The notes under the pieces were generated by a model that worked only from the letters and a program-made list of their open reading frames with translations, made no database searches and was not told the DNA's origin. A stretch of DNA of 64,000 bases from Flavobacteriales bacterium (GTDB lineage: Bacteria; Bacteroidota; Bacteroidia; Flavobacteriales_F; PHOS-HE28). Position numbers and translations under genes: made by a program. Shown piece after piece: positions 42,631 to 51,194 of the stretch. How positions within the stretch are numbered: position 1 is the stretch's first letter; the number at the start of each line of letters is the position of its first letter. Location of the stretch: contig JACJZJ010000005.1 of assembly GCA_020635675.1 (NCBI GenBank), forward strand, positions 62,001 to 126,000, written 5' to 3'.

Positions 42631-43638
42631 CTACTCGGGATGTTCGCGGCCCAACGCCTTTCTGGCGATCCGGAATTGTTCCTCCTCCGCGGCGATCACC
42701 TTTTTGAGACTGTCACTGACCTCCTTGTCCTCCAGACGATCCAGGTCGGGCTGCCCGGCGTTCACCCACGCCGTGTACCATAGATCACCCAGGGTGATGA
42801 TGGCCGCGTTCATGCGCCTTTCCACCATGTCCGCCATCGCATCCTCGTATGCCTTCGTGTATTCGCGTGAATAGGTCCTTGCCGTTCCCCGCCCCCTGTC
42901 CTCGAACCCGAATTTCTTGTCGTCCGGCCATGCCGTGTCGAGTTCACGTTCGATCGCCAGTACGGAATCCACCTCGGCGTGGCTGGCCCTGACCGTGGCC
43001 CAAGCCACGTCCAAAGGTCGATCGATATAGCGCGCACGTCCCACCATGTGATCATAGGCCTCCGCCGAAAGCTCGGGGATCCGTGATTCCCAGAAGGCAT
43101 GGATACCCACCTGACCTGTCAGCTGACCGTTGTAATTCTCCGTCGTGTGCAATGGCACATGCGCGTCGGCCACGTAGTGTCCCAGATCGGCAGCATAGCG
43201 AAGGATCCGGTCCACATCACCCCGCTGAAAGGCCCTGACCAGACGGTCGTGCTCCAGGACCAGATACCACGGTACGATGCCATAGGATCGCAGCGTATCC
43301 TCCGTGAACTTCTGCACGGCCTGGTCCCAGCGTTCGGGCATGACCGCGAAGGGATCATCCCCGGCCTTGGCATAGTGGTCGATATCGATGTAATGTCGCG
43401 GCGCCTCCTCCGGATCGGAATAGCGGCGGCGGTCGGGATCCACGGCGTGGTCGGAGATCCAGTCGATATGCCGCTTGAAGAAGGGGAACATCTCCGGAGG
43501 CAGGGTGTAGCAAGCCATCCGGTTGATGCGTTTGTGCCCATAGAAGCCCCATGCACCAGCGTCCTCGATGAATACCATTGGCCACGCCAGCAAGGCGACC
43601 ATGATGATGGAAAGACCGATCCAATGGGACCTTCTCAC
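42631..43638 (-). CDS. Zinc-dependent phospholipase C / S1-P1 nuclease superfamily protein
   Basis: 335 residues. The signal peptide should be cut at DAGA-W, so the mature N-terminus is Trp, which in this superfamily uses its free amino group as a zinc ligand. Further ligands lie in WGFYGHKRINR, HYIDIDHYAKAGDD and the cluster LGHYVADAHVPLHTTENYNG with GIHAFWES. It therefore has a complete tri-zinc site. Substrate could be phospholipid or nucleic acid; the sequence does not say. Periplasmic or secreted. Last gene of the epimerase-GT4-gcvT-comB run and coupled to comB by 4 bases. Confidence 0.85.
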   Translation of the reverse strand: MRRSHWIGLSIIMVALLAWPMVFIEDAGAWGFYGHKRINRMACYTLPPEMFPFFKRHIDWISDHAVDPDRRRYSDPEEAPRHYIDIDHYAKAGDDPFAVMPERWDQAVQKFTEDTLRSYGIVPWYLVLEHDRLVRAFQRGDVDRILRYAADLGHYVADAHVPLHTTENYNGQLTGQVGIHAFWESRIPELSAEAYDHMVGRARYIDRPLDVAWATVRASHAEVDSVLAIERELDTAWPDDKKFGFEDRGRGTARTYSREYTKAYEDAMADMVERRMNAAIITLGDLWYTAWVNAGQPDLDRLEDKEVSDSLKKVIAAEEEQFRIARKALGREHPE

Positions 43639-44399
43639 GGCACCAAGGTAGCGCTGCGCATGGGCACCAGTGCACCGTCCTCGAGAATGGGGATGACGTC
43701 GGTAACGTCCGAAGTGAGACAGTATTTCGCATCCGCAAGGAGCTTCAATTGCTCGATGCGTCGTCTGCGTGGGGCGGCCTTGAGGATCCCCATGAAATTC
43801 TCCTTCGCGGCCATGAACAGGTAGCGCGCAGCGATGCTGCTATCCTCTTCCAGACCGAACTTGCCGGTCTGCAACAGGCGGTCCATCACCGCTCCCGCGA
43901 ACGTACTGTCCTCCAGATTGAACTTCCCCCTCCAGCCGGCGCAAAGCAGGAGGATATTGTCATCCTGCTCGGCGAGCCATTGGCTGAGGGCGGTGAGGTT
44001 AAGGAAGGACCCGATCACCAGTTTCCGTGCGCCCTTGGCCAGGTCGATGGTGCGCGTACCATTGGTCGTGGTCATGACCACCGTGCTGCCCCGGACGGAT
44101 GCATCCTGATAGGCGAGCGGTGAGTTCCCATAATCAAAGCCCTCCACGATCTCGCCGTTCCTCTCGGCCGCGGCGATGTAGCCCGCGCGACCGATGTATG
44201 CGCGTGCTTCCTCGACCGAGGCCACCGGGATGATGCGCTCCACGCCATGGGCGAACGCGGTGACCATGGCCGAGGTGGCACGCAGGATGTCGATCACCAC
44301 GACGATCCCCATGTCCTGGGCGTAAAGCGGATATTGGTCCGGCAGAAAGCAGACCTCGACCCGATACCGATAACCGGCCCGTTTCGGACGGGGGCTCAT
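43635..44399 (-). CDS. comB: 2-phosphosulfolactate phosphatase
   Basis: 254 residues with the family pattern VVVIDILRATSAM, TTTNGTRTI and the active-site Cys in LLLCAGWRGKFNLEDSTFAGA. The enzyme dephosphorylates 2-phosphosulfolactate to sulfolactate, a step known from coenzyme M synthesis; in Bacteroidota the gene occurs without the other coenzyme M genes, and its product may feed other sulfonate metabolism. No ComA or ComC gene is visible nearby. Overlaps gcvT and the phospholipase-like gene by 4 bases each. Confidence 0.92.
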   Translation of the reverse strand: MSPRPKRAGYRYRVEVCFLPDQYPLYAQDMGIVVVIDILRATSAMVTAFAHGVERIIPVASVEEARAYIGRAGYIAAAERNGEIVEGFDYGNSPLAYQDASVRGSTVVMTTTNGTRTIDLAKGARKLVIGSFLNLTALSQWLAEQDDNILLLCAGWRGKFNLEDSTFAGAVMDRLLQTGKFGLEEDSSIAARYLFMAAKENFMGILKAAPRRRRIEQLKLLADAKYCLTSDVTDVIPILEDGALVPMRSATLVP

Positions 44400-45505
44400 G
44401 ACTTGGTATTGAGGAAAGGAAGCGCCACCACCAAGGCACGAAGGGACTTGCCTCGAACATCGATGAGGATCTCGCTGCCGGGCGCGGACAGCGACCAGGG
44501 TACGTAACCCATGCCGATCGCCTTTTGCAGGCTGGGGCTCATCGTGCCACTGGTCACCTCACCGATCCGTTGTCCGCCGGCATCCACGATGGCGTAGCCG
44601 TGCCGCGGAATACCCCGGTCCACCAGTTCGAAACCGACCAGCTTGCGCGTCGTACCGTTCTCCTTCTGCGCCTTCAATGCCGGAGAATTTATGAAGTCCT
44701 TGGTGAACTTGGTGATCCATCCCAATCCGGCCTCGATCGGCGAGGTGGTCTCATCGATGTCATTGCCGTAGAGGCAGAACCCCATCTCCAGACGCAATGT
44801 GTCCCTGGCGGCAAGTCCGCAGGGTTTGATCCCATGCGGCCGGCCCGCCTCCATGATCACGTTCCAGGCCTTTTCGGCCAGAGGGTTCGGCACATACACC
44901 TCGTAGCCACCTGCCCCGGTGTACCCGGTCGTACTGATCATCACCAGGCCCACGCCCTTCATTTCAGCATACAAAGACGTGTAATAGGGCATCGCCCCGA
45001 TATCCTCCTTGAACAACCCACGAAGTGTGTCGATGGCCCTTGGACCCTGCACGGCGAGCAGTGACATGCGGTCACTGATATCCTCCAGTTGCGCGTCGAA
45101 AGCATTGTGCGAAACGATCCAATCACGGTCCTTCGCGATGTTCGATGCGTTCACCACGAGGACGTAGTGATGATCATCATCATGTTGCATGCGATACACG
45201 AGCAGGTCGTCCACGATCCCCCCTCCTTCGTTCGGCAGGCAGCTGTACTGCACCTTGCCGATGGTCAGCTTGGCTGCATCGTTGCTGGTGACCCGTTGGA
45301 TAAGGTCCAGTGCACCCGGTCCTCGCACGAGGAACTCCCCCATGTGGCTGACATCGAACAGGCCCACTCCGTTCCGCACTGTGAGGTGTTCATCGGTCAC
45401 ACCGCTGTACTGGACCGGCATCAGGTATCCCGCGAACGGCACCATCTTGGCGCCGAGGGATCCATGCACATCGGTCAGCGGGGTCCGTTTCAGTTCGGTC
45501 ATCAT
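44396..45505 (-). CDS. gcvT: Glycine cleavage system aminomethyltransferase (T protein)
   Basis: 369 residues, normal length. Signature segments: KMVPFAGYLMPVQYSG, GLFDVSHMGEFLVRG, GYTGAGGYEVYV and ARDTLRLEMGFCLYGNDI. With P, H and L proteins it moves the methylene group of glycine to tetrahydrofolate. The H, P and L genes are not adjacent. Starts MMTELKRTPL; overlaps the glycosyltransferase stop by 4 bases, an odd partner in an operon of envelope genes. Confidence 0.96.
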   Translation of the reverse strand: MMTELKRTPLTDVHGSLGAKMVPFAGYLMPVQYSGVTDEHLTVRNGVGLFDVSHMGEFLVRGPGALDLIQRVTSNDAAKLTIGKVQYSCLPNEGGGIVDDLLVYRMQHDDDHHYVLVVNASNIAKDRDWIVSHNAFDAQLEDISDRMSLLAVQGPRAIDTLRGLFKEDIGAMPYYTSLYAEMKGVGLVMISTTGYTGAGGYEVYVPNPLAEKAWNVIMEAGRPHGIKPCGLAARDTLRLEMGFCLYGNDIDETTSPIEAGLGWITKFTKDFINSPALKAQKENGTTRKLVGFELVDRGIPRHGYAIVDAGGQRIGEVTSGTMSPSLQKAIGMGYVPWSLSAPGSEILIDVRGKSLRALVVALPFLNTKS

Positions 45506-46605
45506 CGCGGGTCGAGCAGTTCGTTGAACAAGGTGAGGTAGCGATCGCGCCAGGCGTTCACCGAGTAGCGTTCCTCAACGGTGCGTCTGGCTTCCTGCCC
45601 CATGCGTTGGCGAAGTTGCGCATCCTCGACCAGTCGCACGAGCTTTTCGACCCATTCGTCGGTCCCGTCGGCCAGAAAGCCGTTCGTTCCATCTTCGATG
45701 ATCTCCTTGTTCACACCGACGGGCGACATGATGGTGGGTATCTCCAGGGCCATGTACTGCAAGCCCTTGAGACCGCATTTCCCCTGCGCCCACTCGTCGT
45801 TGGGCAAGGGCATGATGCCGATGTCCATGGCGTTCAGGTCCGCAAGTTCACTGTCCTTCCGCCACGGCAGACCCTGGATCCCGAGCGATGCTTCCTGGAA
45901 ACGGGCATCACCCACCAAGCGGAAGACCACCCGTTCCCCGAATCGTTCCTTGATCGCGCGGAGCGCCGGAACGGCGTGCTGGAAATGCTGGATGGTGGTA
46001 ACGCTCCCGCTCCAGCCGATCACCACCGGACCCACCTCCTGCCGAGGACGCGGTGTGTACAGGTCCGTATCGATCGTCGTGGGTACGATGGCCACCATTG
46101 GATTGAAACTGCCGGCGTATCGCGCCAGGTAGGCATTGCCCGCGACGACCAGATCGCTCAGGGCGATGATGCGACCGGTCTTACCGGGATCCTTCATCCA
46201 ACCGAGCCGACGGTTCGCGTCGCTCACGCTCTGTAACCAGATCGCGTCATCGAAGTCGAAGACGATCCGTGCCCGGCCCTGTCGAAAGGCCTTTTCGTAA
46301 CGGATGCTCCGCGTTAGAAGTGCCCCCCGGAAGATGAAGATGATGTCGAACTCGTCGCGGCGTTCGACATCACGGGACCGGATCCGATGGCACTTGCGCA
46401 GGAAGGCCGCCTTCCGCAGGTAGTTGCCCGGTGCATAGAGCATGCGGTCGTCCTCCTCATCGATCAGGTAGCTCAGTTCGCAGCTGAACCCATGCCTTTC
46501 AAGATGATCGATGTACTGTTCGAAACGGAACCGCTGGCCGGGACTCCTATCCGGCCGGTGATCGGCGATGAAAAGGACCCGATGCTTCGTGGACGAACTG
46601 CGCAT
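45502..46605 (-). CDS. GT4-type glycosyltransferase
   Basis: 367 residues of a GT-B enzyme. The N-terminal half has RVLFIADHRPDRSPGQRFRF and the acceptor-side IIFIFRGALL; the C-terminal half has VVIGWSGSVTTIQHF and the family-4 E-x7-E region in GLKGLQYMALEIPTIMSPVG followed by EIIEDGTNGFLADG. Probably adds a sugar during surface-polysaccharide or lipid-glycan synthesis. ATG at 46605 gives a typical start; a longer upstream frame adds basic residues without homology. It begins 10 bases after the epimerase gene. Confidence 0.88.
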   Translation of the reverse strand: MRSSSTKHRVLFIADHRPDRSPGQRFRFEQYIDHLERHGFSCELSYLIDEEDDRMLYAPGNYLRKAAFLRKCHRIRSRDVERRDEFDIIFIFRGALLTRSIRYEKAFRQGRARIVFDFDDAIWLQSVSDANRRLGWMKDPGKTGRIIALSDLVVAGNAYLARYAGSFNPMVAIVPTTIDTDLYTPRPRQEVGPVVIGWSGSVTTIQHFQHAVPALRAIKERFGERVVFRLVGDARFQEASLGIQGLPWRKDSELADLNAMDIGIMPLPNDEWAQGKCGLKGLQYMALEIPTIMSPVGVNKEIIEDGTNGFLADGTDEWVEKLVRLVEDAQLRQRMGQEARRTVEERYSVNAWRDRYLTLFNELLDPR

Positions 46606-46615
46606 GGCGATCTTC

Positions 46616-47614
46616 TCAACCCTGCTGTACCCAGTACGGCGGCAGTTCCCGCTCGATCTCGATCGCCTCAAAACGCCTGCTCGTGCGTGCACCCACCCGG
46701 CGCGCCCAATCGGCCATGCGCGCGAGGCCCTCCTCCAGCGGTGTGGAAGGTTGCGGCCCAAAGGTCCGTATCAGCTTTTCATGATCGCTCCAGGCGTATT
46801 TCACCTCGTTCCGGGCCTCAACATGCAGCATCTCGCCTTTGACCCCCATGGCCGTCATTACCGACCCCGCCAAGCGATTGACGGTGTAGGGCATGTCCGC
46901 ACCGATATTGAACACCTCACCGAAGGCGGCGGGTACGGAAACGCAACGCGCCATGACGGGCACGATGTCACCCACATAGCTGAAGGCCCGTTTCTGCTCC
47001 CCATCGCCGAATACGCTCAGCGGCCTGCCTTGCATCAACTGGTTCATGAAGATGCCCACCACATTGCGGTAGCGGTCCCCGATGTTCTGGTACTCCCCAT
47101 AGACGTTGTGCGGCCGAAAGACCACGTAGTCCAATCCGAACATGGCCCGTGCCGCCGCCAGGTCTTGCTCGACCGCGAGCTTGGCCACGCCGTAGGGATC
47201 TTCGGGATGGGGGCACATATCCTCACGCATGGGCGGTTCCAAACCACCATAGACCGCAATGCTCGAAGTGAAAACGAAGCACTTCACATCGTTCAGGACC
47301 GAGGCATTGATGAGGTTGACGCTACCAAGCAGGTTGTTCCGGTAGTTGAACCCACGTATGAAGTGGCTCAGCCCCTCCGCCGCATAGGCGGCCAAATGGT
47401 AAACATGGTCGAACCGATGCTTTGCGAAGATCGCCGCGATCAACTCTGCGTCCAGGATGGACCCCTCGATGAACTCAGCACGCGGGTCCACCTGGTCCGC
47501 ATGTCCACCGCTAAGGTCATCCAGCACGACCACCTCATGGCCTAGTGCGAGAAGTTCCTTGACGAGATGGGCGCCCATGAAACCGGCGCCTCCGGTGACC
47601 AAAGAGATGGGCAT
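46616..47614 (-). CDS. NAD-dependent epimerase/dehydratase (SDR, extended type)
   Basis: 332 residues. N-terminal TGGAGFMGAHLVKEL (NAD-binding GxxGxxG), SSIAVYGG, and YGVAK as the Tyr-x3-Lys catalytic pair. It resembles UDP-glucose/UDP-GlcNAc 4-epimerases and UDP-glucuronate-type SDRs; substrate is probably a nucleotide sugar. The ATG at 47614 starts directly with the Rossmann fold. It leads the operon with the GT4 gene and is divergent from the CapD-like gene, sharing a 103-base promoter region. Confidence 0.9.
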   Translation of the reverse strand: MPISLVTGGAGFMGAHLVKELLALGHEVVVLDDLSGGHADQVDPRAEFIEGSILDAELIAAIFAKHRFDHVYHLAAYAAEGLSHFIRGFNYRNNLLGSVNLINASVLNDVKCFVFTSSIAVYGGLEPPMREDMCPHPEDPYGVAKLAVEQDLAAARAMFGLDYVVFRPHNVYGEYQNIGDRYRNVVGIFMNQLMQGRPLSVFGDGEQKRAFSYVGDIVPVMARCVSVPAAFGEVFNIGADMPYTVNRLAGSVMTAMGVKGEMLHVEARNEVKYAWSDHEKLIRTFGPQPSTPLEEGLARMADWARRVGARTSRRFEAIEIERELPPYWVQQG

Positions 47615-47696
47615 GGCAATGGGGATGCCGGGCGAAGATGCAAAAAAGGTCGGTCGAAGGTCCCGTACGAGCCGGGGCCCGGGTGGCACCACGGGC

Positions 47697-47704
47697 TATC
47701 TTCG
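47697..47704 (+). promoter_or_regulatory. Promoter -7 element TATCTTCG for the CapD-like gene
   Basis: TATCTTCG, identical to the dapB and fabI boxes, ends 13 bases before the ATG at 47718. It also argues against the upstream ATGs of the long open frame (47457). Confidence 0.45.
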
Positions 47705-47717
47705 GCGCTCCTTGGCC

Positions 47718-49634
47718 ATGCCGGCACGCACCTTTCCCCGCTGGGCGATCCTGCTCATCGATATGGGCATTTGCCTTGCCGCGCTCACAGCGGCCTATCA
47801 GCTCCGGTTCAACTTCCATGTGCCTGCGCACGAGGTCGACCTCCTCCTACCCGTTCTTCCGATCTATGTTTTGGTCCGCTTCCTCTCCTTCCGGATCGCC
47901 GGCATCCACCGGGGAATGGTCCGCTACACCAACACGGACGATGCGAAGCGGATATTCCTCACGGTGCTCGCCGGCTCCGCGTTCATCGCTTTGCTCAGTG
48001 TAGGAAGGTACTTTCTGTACGACCATGCCTATGTTCTCCCCTTCTCCATCCTGATCATCGACTCCATGGGCGCGATGATCGGCATGATCGCCGCGCGTAT
48101 CGCCGTGAAACTGCTGTACCTGCGCTCCAAGGGGTCGGGAAAGAACGAATTGCGGGTGTTGATCTACGGCGCGGGGGAGGCCGGTGCGATCACGAAGCGA
48201 ACGCTCGAACGTGAAGGCTCCGCCCGTTATCGGGTGGAGGCCTTCGTGGATGACGACCCCAAGAAGGCGGGGAAGCGCCTCGAGGGTGCCGTGGTACTGT
48301 CCACCGCACAATTGGCCGCCCGGCTTTCAAAAGGCGATATCGATCAGGTCATCATCGCGATCATGTCCCCCGATCCCGAGGCACGACGTCGGGTGGTGGA
48401 TGCCTGCGTGCACGCGAGGGTCCCCGTTCTGCGCATACCGCCGGTAAGCGACTGGATCAATGGACAGCTGAGCAGCGGCCAATTGCGGCAGGTCCGTATC
48501 GAGGACCTGCTCGGCCGGCCTGTGATCCTATTGGATGACGCCCGGCTTCGGCAGCGCCTCGCCGGGAAGCGTGTACTGGTGACCGGCGCGGCCGGAAGCA
48601 TCGGTGGCGAACTCGTGCACCAACTACTTGGGTTCGGGTGCGAAGGGCTCGTGCTTGTGGACATCGCGGAGAGCCCGCTGTACGATCTGGAAATGGAATT
48701 GGCCACGCTTCGCGAACGGTTCAGGGTCGTGATCGCGGACGTGCGTGATCCGGTACGCATGGAGCGCATTTTCGCTGAGCACCGACCGGAGATGGTCTTC
48801 CATGCCGCTGCGTACAAGCACGTGCCCCTGATGGAGGCGCAACCCCGCGAGGCGGTGCGCACGAACATCGGCGGCACTCGGACCGTAGCGGACCTGGCAG
48901 CGGCTTACGGCGTGGCTGAGTTCGTGCTCGTCAGCACAGACAAGGCCGTGAACCCAACGAACGTCATGGGCGCCAGCAAAAGGATCGCGGAGATGTACGT
49001 CGCCACACTGACGATGGACCCGACGATCGCCACCCGTTTCGTCACGACCCGGTTCGGCAACGTATTGGGGTCGAGCGGTTCGGTGATCCCGCTCTTCCGG
49101 CGCCAGATCGCGGCCGGTGGCCCGGTAACGGTCACCCATCCCGAGGTAACGCGTTTCTTCATGACCATTCCGGAAGCCTGCCGACTGGTGCTTGAAGCGG
49201 CCATGATGGGACAAGGCGGCGAGATCTACGTCTTCGACATGGGTGAGCCGGTGCGCATCGCCGACCTCGCGGAGCGGATGATCCGGCTCAGCGGGTTCGA
49301 ACCGCACATCGATATCCCGATCAGCTATTCCGGTCTCCGCCCGGGCGAAAAGCTCTACGAGGAGCTGCTGGCCACGCAGGAGAATACCTTGCCCACCCAC
49401 CATCCCCGCATCCTGATCGGGAAGGTGCAGTCACCGGGTCCTGGCGCGGCCCGGGAGATCGCCGCCCTTGTGGAGAATGCCGTGGCCGGTACGCCGGAAA
49501 GCATCGTCTCCGCCATGAAACGGTTGGTGCCGGAATACAGGAGCCAGAACTCGGTGTATGCTAATTTGGACGCCCCGTCCGCAGCAGGGAACGACCGGGA
49601 GGACCCGAAAAACGAGAACTGGCATGACGCGTGA
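47718..49634 (+). CDS. Long-chain nucleotide-sugar 4,6-dehydratase (CapD/WbpM/PglF family)
   Basis: 638 residues: four membrane helices (about 8-125), a first Rossmann domain (LRVLIYGAGEAGAI), and the catalytic SDR domain starting at VTGAAGSIGGELV. The active-site stretch STDKAVNPTNVMGASKR has Met where short SDRs have Tyr, the form typical of long membrane-bound UDP-GlcNAc 4,6-dehydratases. The C-terminal part has EVTRFFMTIPEA and RPGEKLYEELL. The product, a 4-keto-6-deoxy sugar, would feed the DegT aminotransferase of the polysaccharide operon at 54.9-63.3 kb. The start at 47718 gives a proper membrane N-terminus. Confidence 0.93.
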   Translation: MPARTFPRWAILLIDMGICLAALTAAYQLRFNFHVPAHEVDLLLPVLPIYVLVRFLSFRIAGIHRGMVRYTNTDDAKRIFLTVLAGSAFIALLSVGRYFLYDHAYVLPFSILIIDSMGAMIGMIAARIAVKLLYLRSKGSGKNELRVLIYGAGEAGAITKRTLEREGSARYRVEAFVDDDPKKAGKRLEGAVVLSTAQLAARLSKGDIDQVIIAIMSPDPEARRRVVDACVHARVPVLRIPPVSDWINGQLSSGQLRQVRIEDLLGRPVILLDDARLRQRLAGKRVLVTGAAGSIGGELVHQLLGFGCEGLVLVDIAESPLYDLEMELATLRERFRVVIADVRDPVRMERIFAEHRPEMVFHAAAYKHVPLMEAQPREAVRTNIGGTRTVADLAAAYGVAEFVLVSTDKAVNPTNVMGASKRIAEMYVATLTMDPTIATRFVTTRFGNVLGSSGSVIPLFRRQIAAGGPVTVTHPEVTRFFMTIPEACRLVLEAAMMGQGGEIYVFDMGEPVRIADLAERMIRLSGFEPHIDIPISYSGLRPGEKLYEELLATQENTLPTHHPRILIGKVQSPGPGAAREIAALVENAVAGTPESIVSAMKRLVPEYRSQNSVYANLDAPSAAGNDREDPKNENWHDA

Positions 49635-50028
49635 CAAGAACCTGGAGATCGCCAGATCGCAGCAGGAGATCGAGGAGCACATCGGGATCGGCCAGGGGGG
49701 TCTCGTCTACAATTTCGAGGAAGGCCCGAACGGAAGGAGCAAGCTGTTCCTGATCACCGTGAACCCAAGGCACAACCAGAGCTTCCTGTTCCATGCCACC
49801 GAGGGAAGCGACAAGCTCGACGCCCTTCGGGAAATGCTGGAGTACGTGCGCAACTACAAGGAGCGCGACGGATCTTACACGATCCAATGGAGCGTGCGGG
49901 GCGAGAACAGCCTGCAGACCTCGTATTTCCGGGCGAAGAACATCCTTTCCGCCCTGGACAAACTGTTCTACGATCGCGATCCCAATTCGATCACGGTGTT
50001 CAGTGTCAATCTGAACCCGATCAGTTGA
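49624..50028 (+). CDS. DUF3276 / PUR-family nucleic-acid-binding protein
   Basis: 134 residues matching the DUF3276 family of Bacteroidota and spirochaetes, structurally related to PUR-alpha domains that bind single-stranded nucleic acid: GLVYNFEEGPNGRSKLFLIT, the aromatic-rich NQSFLFHATEGS and SYTIQWSVRGENSLQTSYFR. It overlaps the CapD-like gene by 11 bases, so it is likely made from the same mRNA. A regulatory role on nucleic acids is inferred from the family only. Confidence 0.88.
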   Translation: MTRDKNLEIARSQQEIEEHIGIGQGGLVYNFEEGPNGRSKLFLITVNPRHNQSFLFHATEGSDKLDALREMLEYVRNYKERDGSYTIQWSVRGENSLQTSYFRAKNILSALDKLFYDRDPNSITVFSVNLNPIS

Positions 50029-50453
50029 TGCCGTCCCGGACCCGAACACGCATCCAGGTCCGCTTTCCGGACATCGACATGGCGCATCACGTGCACAATG
50101 CCGTGTACCTGACCTATTTCGAGACCGCGCGGACGGAGTTCCTCGACGGGTTCATACCAACGGATCATGACTGGTCGCGGAAAGGGTTGGTCCTGGGGCG
50201 GAACGAAGTGGACTACCGGCGCCCGGTGTGCCTTCGTGATGCGGTGGAGGTGGAGACCTGGTGCGACCGCCTCGGTGATCGCAGCTTCGACCTGCGATAT
50301 GCTTTGTTCGTCAAGAACGGACGGGCACGGACATTGCATGCAGAGGGTCGCAGCGTATTGGTCTGCTTCGATCTTGAGGCCGGTCGCACGATACCGATGC
50401 CCGGAAAGTGGCGCGCCGCATTGAAGGAAGGAATGGAAAAGGAAGGCACATGA
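50028..50453 (+). CDS. Acyl-CoA thioesterase, hotdog fold (4-HBA-CoA thioesterase-like)
   Basis: 141 residues. RFPDIDMAHHVHNAVYLTYFETART carries the catalytic Asp and His/Asn of the 4-hydroxybenzoyl-CoA thioesterase group and the long helix of the hotdog fold is split over residues 12-36. Cleaves an acyl-CoA, probably short or medium chain. Starts one base before the preceding stop (TGATG) and overlaps the DUF4197 gene by 4 bases. Confidence 0.88.
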   Translation: MPSRTRTRIQVRFPDIDMAHHVHNAVYLTYFETARTEFLDGFIPTDHDWSRKGLVLGRNEVDYRRPVCLRDAVEVETWCDRLGDRSFDLRYALFVKNGRARTLHAEGRSVLVCFDLEAGRTIPMPGKWRAALKEGMEKEGT

Positions 50454-51193
50454 AGACCCAGACACTATTCGCCATATCGGCGCTGCTCCTAAGCAGTTGC
50501 AGCAGCAGCCAGGACCTGCAGGGCATCCTGAACACGGCCGGCCAGGTCCTGAACAGCGGTGCGAGCGGCAACGGCCTCTCCAATGACGATGTGGTAGCCG
50601 GTCTTAAGCAAGCTCTTGAGGTCGGTACACGCCGCGCCGTGGACCAGGGAGGCGCGGAAGACGGTTTCTGGAACAACGCCGCGATCCGCATCCCCTTTCC
50701 TCCGGAGGCGATCAAGGTCAAGAACACCCTCACCGACCTGGGGATCAAAAAGCCGGTCGAGGACTTCGAGCACACCCTGAACAATGCGGCGGAGACCGCG
50801 GTATTGGAGGCCGTACCCATCTTCGTGGACGCCATCACCGGAATGAGCATCCAGGACGGTTCCAACATCCTGAACGGAGGCGAACACGCGGCAACGGAAT
50901 TCCTTCGTCAACGCACCACAGAGGCCTTGGTGGCGAAGTTCGGACCGACGGTACGGGAAGCCACCCGAAAGGTCGCATTGACAAGCTACTGGACCCCCGT
51001 GGCCAATGCGTACAATACCGCCACGCTGCTCACAGGAGGTGGAACCGTGGACCCCGACCTCGACGCGTACGTAACGAACAAGGCCATTGATGGGCTCTTC
51101 ACCCTGCTGGCCGACGAGGAGCGCAAGATCCGCGAAGACCCGTTGGCCCGGACCACCGAACTGTTGCAACGCGTTTTCGGCCGCACCCAATGA
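50450..51193 (+). CDS. DUF4197 lipoprotein
   Basis: 247 residues with lipobox LLSSC (Cys at residue 17) and a helical DUF4197 domain: GLKQALEVGTRRAVDQGG, IRIPFPPEAIKV and the C-terminal YVTNKAIDGLFTLLADEERKI. The family is widespread in Proteobacteria and Bacteroidota and its role is unknown. Second to last gene in the run starting with the CapD-like dehydratase. Confidence 0.9.
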   Translation: MKTQTLFAISALLLSSCSSSQDLQGILNTAGQVLNSGASGNGLSNDDVVAGLKQALEVGTRRAVDQGGAEDGFWNNAAIRIPFPPEAIKVKNTLTDLGIKKPVEDFEHTLNNAAETAVLEAVPIFVDAITGMSIQDGSNILNGGEHAATEFLRQRTTEALVAKFGPTVREATRKVALTSYWTPVANAYNTATLLTGGGTVDPDLDAYVTNKAIDGLFTLLADEERKIREDPLARTTELLQRVFGRTQ

Positions 51194-51194
51194 C

